Shown: piece by piece, positions 9,214 through 16,409 of the stretch
Layout of the letters: each line of letters opens with the position of its first letter
Position numbering within the stretch: the first letter of the stretch is position 1
From: AG-12 sp027339635
Lineage (GTDB): Bacteria; Chloroflexota; Dormibacteria; Aeolococcales; Bog-877
Assembly (NCBI GenBank): GCA_027339635.1
Contig: DAHWNZ010000003.1
Coordinates: forward strand, 27,459 to 91,458
Length of the DNA: 64,000 bases
Reading direction: 5' to 3'
The notes under the pieces: generated by a model
Told to the model about the DNA's origin: nothing
Databases searched by the model: none
What the model saw: the letters and a program-made list of their open reading frames with translations, nothing else
Translations under genes and position numbers: made by a program

Positions 9214-10356
9214 ATGGCAGTGGAGATCGAGGTTGAGCGCGAGACCATCCGCCAGAGTGTCCGGGAGCTGGCCCGCGCACGGATCGCGCCGAGGGCGGCG
9301 GAGATCGACCGGTCGGGTGAGTTTCCCTGGGACGTGGTCAAGCTCTTCCGAGACCAGGACACCTTCGCGGTTGCCTTTCCGCCTGAGTATGGAGGGGTCT
9401 CAGGTTCCGCTCTGACGCTCTCCCAGGTCATCGAAGAGGTGGCCAGTGTCTGCGCCACCTCCGCTCTGCTGCTTGCGGTTCAGGCGCTTGGCGGCTACCC
9501 AATTCTGCTGGGCGGCTCGGAGGAGCAGAAGCAGAGGTATCTGCCCGAGCTGGCCAGCGGGCGCAAGATCGCCGCCTACGCCCTGAGCGAGCCCGACGCC
9601 GGCAGCGATGCCGGTTCGATGCGCACCAGAGCCCGCCGAGAGGGCGACGACTACGTGCTCGACGGGACCAAGATGTGGATAACCAATGGCGGGGTGGCCG
9701 ACTGGATCGTGGTTTTCGCCAGCACGGACCCGCAGGCGGGGACCCGCGGCATCTCCGCATTTTTGGTGGATGGGGACTCCCCGGGGCTGGAGCGGCGCGA
9801 GATTCATGGCAAGCTCGGCATCAGAGGCAGCAACACCGCTGAGCTCATCTTCTCCTCCTGCCGCGTCCCCGCCTCGCGCCGCCTTGGGCGGGAAGGTGAG
9901 GGGTTCAAGATCGCCATGGGAGTGCTGGACCGTTCGCGTCCCCAGATTGGCTCGCAGGCTCTGGGCATCGGCGCGGGAGCGCTCGAATACGCCCTCAGTT
10001 ACGCCCGCCAGCGTCACCAGTTCGGGCGCGCCATCGCTGAGTTCCAGGGGATGCAGTTCATGCTGGCGGACATGGGCGCCCAGATGGAGGCGGCCCGCTG
10101 CCTGGTGCACGAGGCCTGCCGGGCGGTGGACGCCAGGGACCCGCGCATGACCGAGCTCGCCGCGATGGCCAAGCTGGTTGCCTCCGATGCTGCCATGAAG
10201 GTCACGACCGACGCGGTGCAGGTTCTGGGTGGGTACGGCTATGTGAACGAGTTCCCCGTCGAGCGCATGATGCGCGATGCCAAGATCACCCAGATTTACG
10301 AGGGGACCAACCAGATCCAGCGGCTGGTGATCGCCAAGCGGCTGCTGTCCCGGTGA
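9214..10356 (+). CDS. Acyl-CoA dehydrogenase
   Basis: 380 aa from ATG 9214, which has GGAGG at good distance; the longer frame from 9100 is noncoding-looking upstream and contains a TAGAAT -10-like box at 9167-9172. Family segments: YALSEPDAGSDAGSMRTRA, KMWITNGGVADWIVVFA, FGRAIAEFQGMQFMLADM, QVLGGYGYVNEFPVERMMRD and the catalytic-Glu motif IYEGTNQIQRLVIAK. This is closer to the canonical short-chain/butyryl-CoA-dehydrogenase type than the paralogue at 6023. Probably acts in beta-oxidation or branched-chain amino acid breakdown with the neighbouring thiolase. Substrate unknown. Confidence 0.92.
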   Translation: MAVEIEVERETIRQSVRELARARIAPRAAEIDRSGEFPWDVVKLFRDQDTFAVAFPPEYGGVSGSALTLSQVIEEVASVCATSALLLAVQALGGYPILLGGSEEQKQRYLPELASGRKIAAYALSEPDAGSDAGSMRTRARREGDDYVLDGTKMWITNGGVADWIVVFASTDPQAGTRGISAFLVDGDSPGLERREIHGKLGIRGSNTAELIFSSCRVPASRRLGREGEGFKIAMGVLDRSRPQIGSQALGIGAGALEYALSYARQRHQFGRAIAEFQGMQFMLADMGAQMEAARCLVHEACRAVDARDPRMTELAAMAKLVASDAAMKVTTDAVQVLGGYGYVNEFPVERMMRDAKITQIYEGTNQIQRLVIAKRLLSR

Positions 10357-10414
10357 GTCGCTGCGGAGCAGCGGCGTGCCAGGCCGGGTATGTCCTTGAC
10401 GGACGGGTCGACAG

Positions 10415-10636
10415 GTGAGTGACGCCCCGCCATCCCTGGGACCCGACGAGATGGCTCGGGTCCTGTACCAGGCGCTGGCCGGTGCGGGCCACGCCGCGTA
10501 TTGTTCCGCCGGTCTGGGACCCCTGTACGACGAGGAGGAGCGGCGCTGGGGCCGGTCGTCATCACACTGCACCTGCGGCAGGGACATGGCTCTGGTCATG
10601 TACGAGCAGTGGCGTCCCCGTGGTGCGCGGAAGTAG
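10415..10636 (+). CDS. Possible small Cys-containing protein
   Basis: 73 aa open frame from GTG between the dehydrogenase and the convergent channel gene. The second half (YCSAGLGPLYDEEERRWG, then SHCTCGRD) has three Cys and a His and looks more protein-like than its competitors in other frames, but there is no recognised family, no clear ribosome site and no -10 box at the leaderless distance. It may be chance. Confidence 0.3.
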   Translation: MSDAPPSLGPDEMARVLYQALAGAGHAAYCSAGLGPLYDEEERRWGRSSSHCTCGRDMALVMYEQWRPRGARK

Positions 10637-10649
10637 GAGTCGGCTCGGC

Positions 10650-11753
10650 TCAGACCGCCAGGATCAGCAGCCAGTCGTCGGCGCCGAGGATCGGGTCCTC
10701 CTCCACGCCCAGCGCCACCTTGCCTGATACCACCGCTCCCAGGACCAGCTGATCCGCCTCGCTCCTCACCGTGTTCAGCCGCTGACCATGCCAGCGAGCC
10801 TCAACCTTGATCTCGCTCAACCGATAGCGGTCGTTCCCCAGCATCTGCAGGAGAAGGTCAGGCGCGTGGGGGGTCTCCAGACTCTTGGCCAGGGCATGCC
10901 CCACAAGTTCGTCGACCGCCAGGGTGCGATCGACCCCAAGGTCGTGGAGGGCGGTGGCCACGTCAGGGGACGAGACCACCGCCAGCAGGGGCAACTCCGG
11001 GGCCAGCTTGCGCAAGATGACCGCGATAATGAGGGCCTGGCTGTCGTTTGAGGTCGCCAGCAGGGCCTCCTTCGCACGGTGCGGCTGACTGCGGGCGATC
11101 ACGGACTCGCTGGCCGGATCGCCGCTGATCAGGTGCACCCCCTCCGGAGTGTGACCCGCCGCGTCGCTGGAATCCTGCACCAGAACCACGGGCACAGCCC
11201 GCTCCCGCAGGTCCAATACGACCCGGGCCACGAGCGAATGCCCGCCGAAAATTAGGGTGTAGGGCTGCTTCGGCAGGGCGCGTTCCATTCCCAGCAGCCT
11301 ACCAAGCTGTTTGGAGGTGGCCGTTGCCGTGATGACCGCGAAGACCCCGGCGAACAGGGGGATGGCGGTCACCATCTCGCCCACCGCGATGACCCGGCCG
11401 ATGGTGTTGTGGGGCGTCACGTCGCCGTACCCGACCGTGGTGGCGGTCGTGAAGGCCCAGTACAGCCCGATGCCGAACGAGACGTGTTCGGCCAAGGAGA
11501 AGAGAACCGCTCCAACCACTATCGAAAGCACGGCCATGGCCAGCAGCACGGCTGCCTGGGTGCCGCTCAGACGGTGAACCAGGCGGGTCAGAAACAATGG
11601 CACCTGGTCAACGTACCAGGGCGGGGCTCGGAGACTCAGGAGAACTTCCCCCAGCGCTCCCGGCACCCTGGGCTCGCCGTAACCCCCACCCGGCCTTTCC
11701 CCGGGTGGGGCTGTTCCATACTGACTCCGCACCGCCGGATGGGCCGTGGGCAT
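10650..11753 (-). CDS. Two-helix K+ channel with RCK (TrkA-N) domain
   Basis: 367 aa. Transmembrane helix AVLLAMAVLSIVVGAVLFSL, pore helix and selectivity filter FTTATTVGYGDVTP, a second helix VTAIPLFAGVFAVITATA, then a cytoplasmic regulator-of-conductance domain beginning YTLIFGGHSLVARVVLDL and a C-terminal TrkA-C-like part (SEIKVEARWHGQRLN). It should form a ligand- or redox-gated potassium channel of the Kch/MthK type. The RCK dinucleotide loop reads FGGHSLVA, not the usual GxGxxG. The start is uncertain: ATG 11753 encodes a Gly/Pro-rich N-terminus that contains a perfect DNA inverted repeat, so a later GTG (11666) may be the true start. Confidence 0.85.
   Translation of the reverse strand: MPTAHPAVRSQYGTAPPGERPGGGYGEPRVPGALGEVLLSLRAPPWYVDQVPLFLTRLVHRLSGTQAAVLLAMAVLSIVVGAVLFSLAEHVSFGIGLYWAFTTATTVGYGDVTPHNTIGRVIAVGEMVTAIPLFAGVFAVITATATSKQLGRLLGMERALPKQPYTLIFGGHSLVARVVLDLRERAVPVVLVQDSSDAAGHTPEGVHLISGDPASESVIARSQPHRAKEALLATSNDSQALIIAVILRKLAPELPLLAVVSSPDVATALHDLGVDRTLAVDELVGHALAKSLETPHAPDLLLQMLGNDRYRLSEIKVEARWHGQRLNTVRSEADQLVLGAVVSGKVALGVEEDPILGADDWLLILAV
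11684..11710. repeat. Perfect 10-bp inverted repeat (hairpin)
   Basis: CCCCACCCGG, a 7-nt loop, then CCGGGTGGGG. It lies at the 5' end of the channel reading frame and upstream of the divergent meaB gene. It could be a leader hairpin of the channel mRNA or simply a DNA-level element; no T-run follows on either strand. Confidence 0.6.
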
Positions 11754-11829
11754 CGACCCAAGACCCGGGCGGCGACGCCAGGGCCGACGATGGCGGGCTG
11801 CAAGCGAGCGGCACCGCTCCTGCCCCCTC

Positions 11830-11835
11830 TACCAT
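11830..11835 (+). promoter_or_regulatory. -10 box TACCAT, leaderless start of meaB
   Basis: TACCAT, 6 nt, then GTG 11842. The ATG that overlaps this box (11834) opens only a three-codon frame. No ribosome-binding site precedes GTG 11842. Confidence 0.5.
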
Positions 11836-11841
11836 GAATTC

Positions 11842-12855
11842 GTGATCCCAATTGACAAGGACGCCCTGCTTGGCGGCGACATCCGTTCGTTGGCCCGCGC
11901 TATCTCACTGATCGAACGGGGCGGTGACGGGGTAGGTGGGCTGCTGGACGAACTGTGGCAGGCGCGTCCCGACCAGGGGATGCGAGCCTCTCAGGTGGTC
12001 GGGCTAACGGGGCCGCCGGGATCGGGTAAGAGCACCATGGCCGACGCCTTGATCCGGCACTGGAGGGACGAGGGGCGGCGGGTGGCGGTTCTGGCCGTCG
12101 ACCCCAACAGCCCCTTCACGGGTGGTGCGATCCTCGGCGACAGGGTTCGGATGCAGCGTCACGCCCTCGACCAGGGGGTCTTCATCCGCAGCATGGGCGC
12201 ACGCGGACACCTCGGCGGCGTCTCTCTGGCCACACGGGGCGCGGTTCGGCTCCTGGATGCATTGGGTTGGGAGATGGTTCTGGTGGAGACCGTGGGCGTG
12301 GGTCAGTCGGAGCTAGAGATCTGCGAGATCGCCGATACGGTGGTGGTGGTGACCACTCCTGGTGCCGGTGACGGGGTCCAGGTGATCAAGGCGGGGGTGA
12401 CGGAGATCGCGGACGTCTTCGCCGTGAACAAGGCTGACCTTCCGGGGGTCGACCGGGTGGCCCGCGAACTGCGGGACATGATCCGTCTCGCCCAAGCCCG
12501 GGAGGGGTGGAAGCCGGCCGTGGTCTTGACGACTGCCACCAACGGCGCGGACGGCGTGCGTGATCTGGCCCGAATGATCGACGAGCACCACGGCCAGATT
12601 GAACGGTCAGGCGAGTTGCGAAGGCGGGCGGCGGTGCGCCTCCGGGAGGAGGTGGTGGAACTCGTGGCTCTGAGGGCTGGGGAGTTCACCCGCAGCCAGT
12701 TCTCTGCGGAGCAGGGTCCGCCGGGCTCAGAGGATCCGCGCCGCGCCGACCCGACCAGGTTGGCGGAGACCATTTTCGACCGGCTCACCAGTTCTAAGCG
12801 CAATATGGAGGGATCGGCGGCCGAGCTCACGGCCGCGTCGCGGAGGGACTTGTGA
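11842..12855 (+). CDS. meaB: Methylmalonyl-CoA mutase-associated GTPase (MeaB/ArgK)
   Basis: 337 aa G3E-type P-loop GTPase that protects and reloads the B12-dependent mutase. Walker A GPPGSGKSTMADALI, the DPNSPFTGGAILGDRVRM segment typical of MeaB, switch/Walker B region VETVGVGQSELEI and the guanine-specificity motif NKAD are all present. A helical C-terminal extension follows for dimerisation. The stop codon overlaps the ATG of the mutase large subunit (TGATG), so chaperone and client are co-translated. Start GTG 11842 is chosen from the TACCAT-N6-GTG arrangement; the open frame extends to 11746 with no homology-like sequence. Confidence 0.95.
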   Translation: MIPIDKDALLGGDIRSLARAISLIERGGDGVGGLLDELWQARPDQGMRASQVVGLTGPPGSGKSTMADALIRHWRDEGRRVAVLAVDPNSPFTGGAILGDRVRMQRHALDQGVFIRSMGARGHLGGVSLATRGAVRLLDALGWEMVLVETVGVGQSELEICEIADTVVVVTTPGAGDGVQVIKAGVTEIADVFAVNKADLPGVDRVARELRDMIRLAQAREGWKPAVVLTTATNGADGVRDLARMIDEHHGQIERSGELRRRAAVRLREEVVELVALRAGEFTRSQFSAEQGPPGSEDPRRADPTRLAETIFDRLTSSKRNMEGSAAELTAASRRDL

Positions 12856-14543
12856 TGCTCGAGCAGGTGCAGACGACTCAGGTGGATGACGAGGCGGCAC
12901 TCGAGCGCTGGGCCAAGAGGTACCGGGCCTCCCGGGAGCGCGCGGGCCGGACCGGCTTCATGCCTTTGCCGGAGACCCTCTCAGGGTTGCCGGTGGAGCC
13001 GCTCTACACCCCCCGGTCGTTGCGGGGGCATGACTATGGCTCCGAGATCGGGTATCCCGGAGAGTTCCCCTACACCAGAGGGGTCTACCCCTCTATGTAC
13101 CGGGACAAGGTCTTCACCATGCGCCAGTTCGCCGGCTTCGGAACGGCTGCGGAGACCAATCAGCGCTACCGCTTCCTCCTGGATCAGGGGCAGACCGGGC
13201 TCTCGGTCGCCTTCGACATGCCGACCCTGATGGGCCGCGACTCCGACGACCCCCTGGGCGAGGGCGAGGTCGGACGCTGCGGGGTGGCCATCGACTCCCT
13301 GGAGGACATGGACCGGTTGTTCCAGGGGATAGACCTCGGTCAGGTGACCACGTCGATGACAATCAACTCCCCGGCCGCGATCCTGCTCGCCATGTACGTG
13401 GCGGTGGCGGAGCGCCAGGGGGTTCCCGCCGACCGTCTCGGAGGGACCCTCCAGAACGACATCCTGAAGGAGTACATCGCCCAGAAGGAGTACATCTATC
13501 CGCCGGGGCCGAGCCTGCGACTCGTGACCGATGTGATCTCGTTCTGCAGTAGCAACATCCCTCGCTGGCATCCTGTGAGCATCTCCGGCTACCACATTCG
13601 CGAAGCCGGCTCGACGGCGGTGCAGGAACTCGCGTTCACCTTGGCGGATGGGTTCGCCTATGTTGAGGCCGGGATCGCGGCCGGTCTCGACGTGGACTCG
13701 TTCGCCCCCCAGCTGAGCTTCTTCTTCAACAGTCACATCGACTTCTTTGAGGAGGTGGCCAAGTACCGGGCCGCGCGCCGGATCTGGGCGCGCCGGCTGC
13801 GCGACCGCTACCAAGCCAGGGACCAGCGTTCCTGGCTGATGAGGTTCCACACTCAGACCGCGGGTTGCTCTTTGACCGCCCAGCAGGTGGAGAACAACGT
13901 GGCCCGAACGGCTCTGGAGGCGCTGGCCGCAGTCCTCGGGGGAACTCAATCCCTGCACACCAATGCCATGGACGAGGTGCTGGCCCTGCCGACCGCCAAG
14001 GCCGCTCGAATAGCTCTTCGGACGCAGCAGATAATCGCCTACGAGACCGGCGTCACCACCACCATAGACCCCCTCGGCGGCTCCTATTTCGTGGAGGATC
14101 TCACCAATCGCATGGAGGCGGAGGCGGAGAGGTACTTCGAGGAGATCGACCGGCGCGGAGGCGTACTCGCCTGCATCGAGGAGGGCTTCTTCCAGCGCGA
14201 GATAGCGGACGCGGCCTTCCGATATCAGCAGGAGTTGGACGCGGGCGAGCGGATCGTGGTGGGGGTCAATGCCTACCAGGCCGGGGACGACGCGCCGCCG
14301 CCGCTGCTGCGCATCGACCAGACCGCCGAGGGTGAGCAGAAGGGGGAGCTTGAGGCGCTGCGTCGGCGCCGAGACGGGCAGGGTGTGGGGACTACGCTCG
14401 ACGCGCTCAGAGCCGCCGCGGCCGGGGACACCAACCTGATGCTGCCGATTCTTGATTGCGTGCGCGCTCTCTGCACCGAGGGAGAGATCGTCCAGGCGAT
14501 GCAGGACGTCTTCGGGACCTATCGGGAGTCGCCGACCTTCTGA
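12855..14543 (+). CDS. Methylmalonyl-CoA mutase, large (catalytic) subunit
   Basis: 562 aa catalytic TIM-barrel subunit of a two-subunit adenosylcobalamin mutase; the B12-binding domain is absent here and is encoded at 25517. Interconverts methylmalonyl-CoA and succinyl-CoA. Diagnostic parts: GEFPYTRGVYPSMYRDK, MRQFAGFGTAAETNQRY, GQTGLSVAFDMPTLMGRD, SISGYHIREAG, RFHTQTAGCSLTAQQVENN and GGTQSLHTNAMDEVL. Near residue 90 the Tyr found in well-studied methylmalonyl-CoA mutases (RQYAG) is Phe (RQFAG), while the CoA/carboxylate-binding Arg (PSLRLV) is retained, so specificity is probably methylmalonyl-CoA but a related acyl-CoA mutase is possible. Start ATG 12855 overlaps the meaB stop and follows GGAGGG. 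Confidence 0.93.
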   Translation: MLEQVQTTQVDDEAALERWAKRYRASRERAGRTGFMPLPETLSGLPVEPLYTPRSLRGHDYGSEIGYPGEFPYTRGVYPSMYRDKVFTMRQFAGFGTAAETNQRYRFLLDQGQTGLSVAFDMPTLMGRDSDDPLGEGEVGRCGVAIDSLEDMDRLFQGIDLGQVTTSMTINSPAAILLAMYVAVAERQGVPADRLGGTLQNDILKEYIAQKEYIYPPGPSLRLVTDVISFCSSNIPRWHPVSISGYHIREAGSTAVQELAFTLADGFAYVEAGIAAGLDVDSFAPQLSFFFNSHIDFFEEVAKYRAARRIWARRLRDRYQARDQRSWLMRFHTQTAGCSLTAQQVENNVARTALEALAAVLGGTQSLHTNAMDEVLALPTAKAARIALRTQQIIAYETGVTTTIDPLGGSYFVEDLTNRMEAEAERYFEEIDRRGGVLACIEEGFFQREIADAAFRYQQELDAGERIVVGVNAYQAGDDAPPPLLRIDQTAEGEQKGELEALRRRRDGQGVGTTLDALRAAAAGDTNLMLPILDCVRALCTEGEIVQAMQDVFGTYRESPTF

Positions 14544-14557
14544 GCTCTCCCGAGTTG

Positions 14558-15067
14558 TCAGCTCCTGGCGTTGAAACGCTTCAGCCAGGCCTCGGTGTCG
14601 CGGCTGGACGGTGACGGCTTCTCCGAAGCGGCCCCGTGCGGTCGGGGTGTCGCCTGAGGATTGGGCCGTCCCGGCTCGAGAAGGCGGAGGAGTTCCAGGG
14701 CTCCCATGGTTGTCGCACCCAGGGCCCGCGCGGCATCCCGCAGGGCTCGATCACTGGTCACCAAGGCAATTCCCCCGGACTTGCCTCGGTGGGCGATCAG
14801 CTCCAGGATCCGGTCGTCCGCGCTCTTGCCGACGTTGGGGTGGAGCACCAGCGTTCCGCGCGCGCTGGTGGGGCCGCCCGGGCTGGGCGGTCCGTCGAAG
14901 ACCAGTACCACTTCCCTGTGCAGCGCCATCAGCCTCGACTCCAGGATGGCCGCGTGGAGAACCGTCTGCGCACGCGCGAACTCCTGCCGCAGCATGTATG
15001 GTCGGCTCTTGGGCCATGCCCATATGACATTGGTCCCGTCGACGACCAGCAGGGTGGCCGGGCGCAT
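14558..15067 (-). CDS. NYN (YacP-like PIN-fold) ribonuclease domain protein
   Basis: 169 aa. The N-terminus LLVVDGTNVIWAW carries the first acidic residue of the NYN/PIN metal site; VVLVFDGPP and the later SADDRILELIAHRGKSGGIALVTSDRALRDAARALGA segment match the YacP/Rae1 group, which includes ribosome- and tRNA-directed nucleases. The C-terminal 35 residues are Pro/Ser-rich, ending in a Trp-Leu-Lys motif (TEAWLKRFNARS). It starts 6 bases after the stop of the ADP-ribosylglycohydrolase-like gene, so both are likely one transcript. Confidence 0.8.
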   Translation of the reverse strand: MRPATLLVVDGTNVIWAWPKSRPYMLRQEFARAQTVLHAAILESRLMALHREVVLVFDGPPSPGGPTSARGTLVLHPNVGKSADDRILELIAHRGKSGGIALVTSDRALRDAARALGATTMGALELLRLLEPGRPNPQATPRPHGAASEKPSPSSRDTEAWLKRFNARS

Positions 15068-15073
15068 CGCCGC

Positions 15074-15964
15074 CTAGGTCCTGGTGGTCCGAGCGAGGGG
15101 GGGCAGGGGGTCCTGGCGGTGATCCAGGGCGTGAGCCAACAGCCCACCCGCCTGCGACTCGGCCAGCGACTCCAGGCGGGGTTGGAGCTTGCCACGAACC
15201 GAGCCCGCACCGAACCTGGCACCGGCCAGCGCACCTGTCAGAACGAGCGCCTGATCTCCGGGAAGTGTCCTCGAGGCGGCTTGCGCAATCGCTTCGTCCC
15301 AGCTCTGTGCCGTGCTCAGGGAGTGGACCGCCGCCTGGACGACTGCCGCGGCATCCTCTCCGCCAGGGACCGCCTGCCCGAACTCGAGAGGACGCAGGGT
15401 CCGAATCACGGACTCGGGGGCGTCCTCTCGCAGAGCCTGAGTGGTGCGGGCCAGGCTGAGCTCCAGGTCGCCGTTGATGAGCAGATCCTGGGCGAGGCGC
15501 GCCACGGCGAAGCCCAAGAGTAAGGAGACCGGGTCTCGATGGGTCGTCATCACAGCCCTTCTCGTCCATGTCCGCAACATCAAACCCCGGCCGATCGTGG
15601 CGACGGCTATGGGCAGCGAACGAAGCAGAGGCGGATCAACGCTCGGTCTGAGACAGGTGCTGGCAGCCATCTGCAGCGCCATTCCCGGTCCATGACCGGA
15701 TCTGCGCAGGCCCAGGACCACGGCCGTTTGGGAGGGCTGTTCACCACCACTGGGCGGCAGGCATCTCAACCAGGCGGTCACCAAATCCTCCGCGCCGATG
15801 GTCCCGGTTTTCAAGATCGTGTCGACCACGCCCGGGATCAGGAGGGGTTCGATCTTCAGGGCATCGGATGGGCGCTGGGACATTGCCCTGCCGAGTTCCA
15901 AACCCAGACACAGCCCGATGGCCCGGTCTGCCATCGTCTCCTCAGGCGGAAGGGATGGAATCAC
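15074..15964 (-). CDS. ADP-ribosylglycohydrolase-fold protein, metal site degenerate
   Basis: 296 aa, all-helical. The order of conserved segments follows the DraG/ARH family: ADRAIGLCLGLELGRAM at the N-terminus, RSLPIAVATIG, TTHRDPVSLLLGFAVARL, and DQALVLTGALAGARFGAG near the C-terminus. The metal-binding motifs do not survive: the TDDT site appears as VVDTIL and the GGDTDT site as PGDQAL. It may bind ADP-ribose or a related ligand without hydrolysing it, or have changed chemistry. GTG 15964 is preceded at 6 nt by AATAAT, suggesting a leaderless start; an in-frame ATG lies at residue 11. Downstream partner is the NYN gene. Confidence 0.6.
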   Translation of the reverse strand: MIPSLPPEETMADRAIGLCLGLELGRAMSQRPSDALKIEPLLIPGVVDTILKTGTIGAEDLVTAWLRCLPPSGGEQPSQTAVVLGLRRSGHGPGMALQMAASTCLRPSVDPPLLRSLPIAVATIGRGLMLRTWTRRAVMTTHRDPVSLLLGFAVARLAQDLLINGDLELSLARTTQALREDAPESVIRTLRPLEFGQAVPGGEDAAAVVQAAVHSLSTAQSWDEAIAQAASRTLPGDQALVLTGALAGARFGAGSVRGKLQPRLESLAESQAGGLLAHALDHRQDPLPPLARTTRT

Positions 15965-15970
15965 CAGACG

Positions 15971-15976
15971 ATTATT
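15971..15976 (-). promoter_or_regulatory. -10 box AATAAT, leaderless start
   Basis: On the minus strand AATAAT ends 6 nt before GTG 15964. One base off TATAAT; no -35 seen. Confidence 0.4.
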
Positions 15977-16181
15977 GACCGCCGGGCGGGAAGGGGGGCG
16001 TGAAGCATTGCGGCTGCGAGAGAGATTGAGCCGCCACTCGACCGGAGCGGACCCCTACCCGGGTGCCGTCTTGTCAACCACACTCGCTGCCCACGAGCTC
16101 GAGGTAGGGTGCAGACCTACCCGGCTCGCCGCCGGGTGGGTCGCGGTGCGGGCGACGCCACCCGGGTCGGCTAGATCACGC

Positions 16182-16210
16182 TTGACAAGTTGTGCGCCAC
16201 AACTTATGCT
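16182..16210 (+). promoter_or_regulatory. Sugar-transporter promoter with palindromic operator
   Basis: TTGACA (16182-16187), 17-bp spacer, TATGCT (16205-16210). The spacer is almost exactly a perfect palindrome, AAGTTGTG-CGC-CACAACTT (16187-16205), overlapping the end of the -35 and start of the -10. A repressor bound here would exclude RNA polymerase. The ROK-family regulator at 20193, transcribed after the transporter, is the obvious candidate. The leader to ATG 16410 is about 190 nt; the rest of 15977-16409 shows nothing else I recognise. Confidence 0.75.
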
Positions 16211-16409
16211 GCCGCGGATCGCTGGCTGCGGAGCCGTCCCGGCCAGGGGTGCGGCGGTCTCGGCAGGGGCAGATCGCCCCTGGCCGGGCCAGCGGTGGCA
16301 GGTGGAGGCAGCAGGAGGGTAGGGCCCGGCAGCAAGTACTCGGAGGGTAGTTGAGGCGCACGAACGGCGGCAGACACTCGAAATTTGCAGAAGTCTGGAG
16401 GGACTCGAA

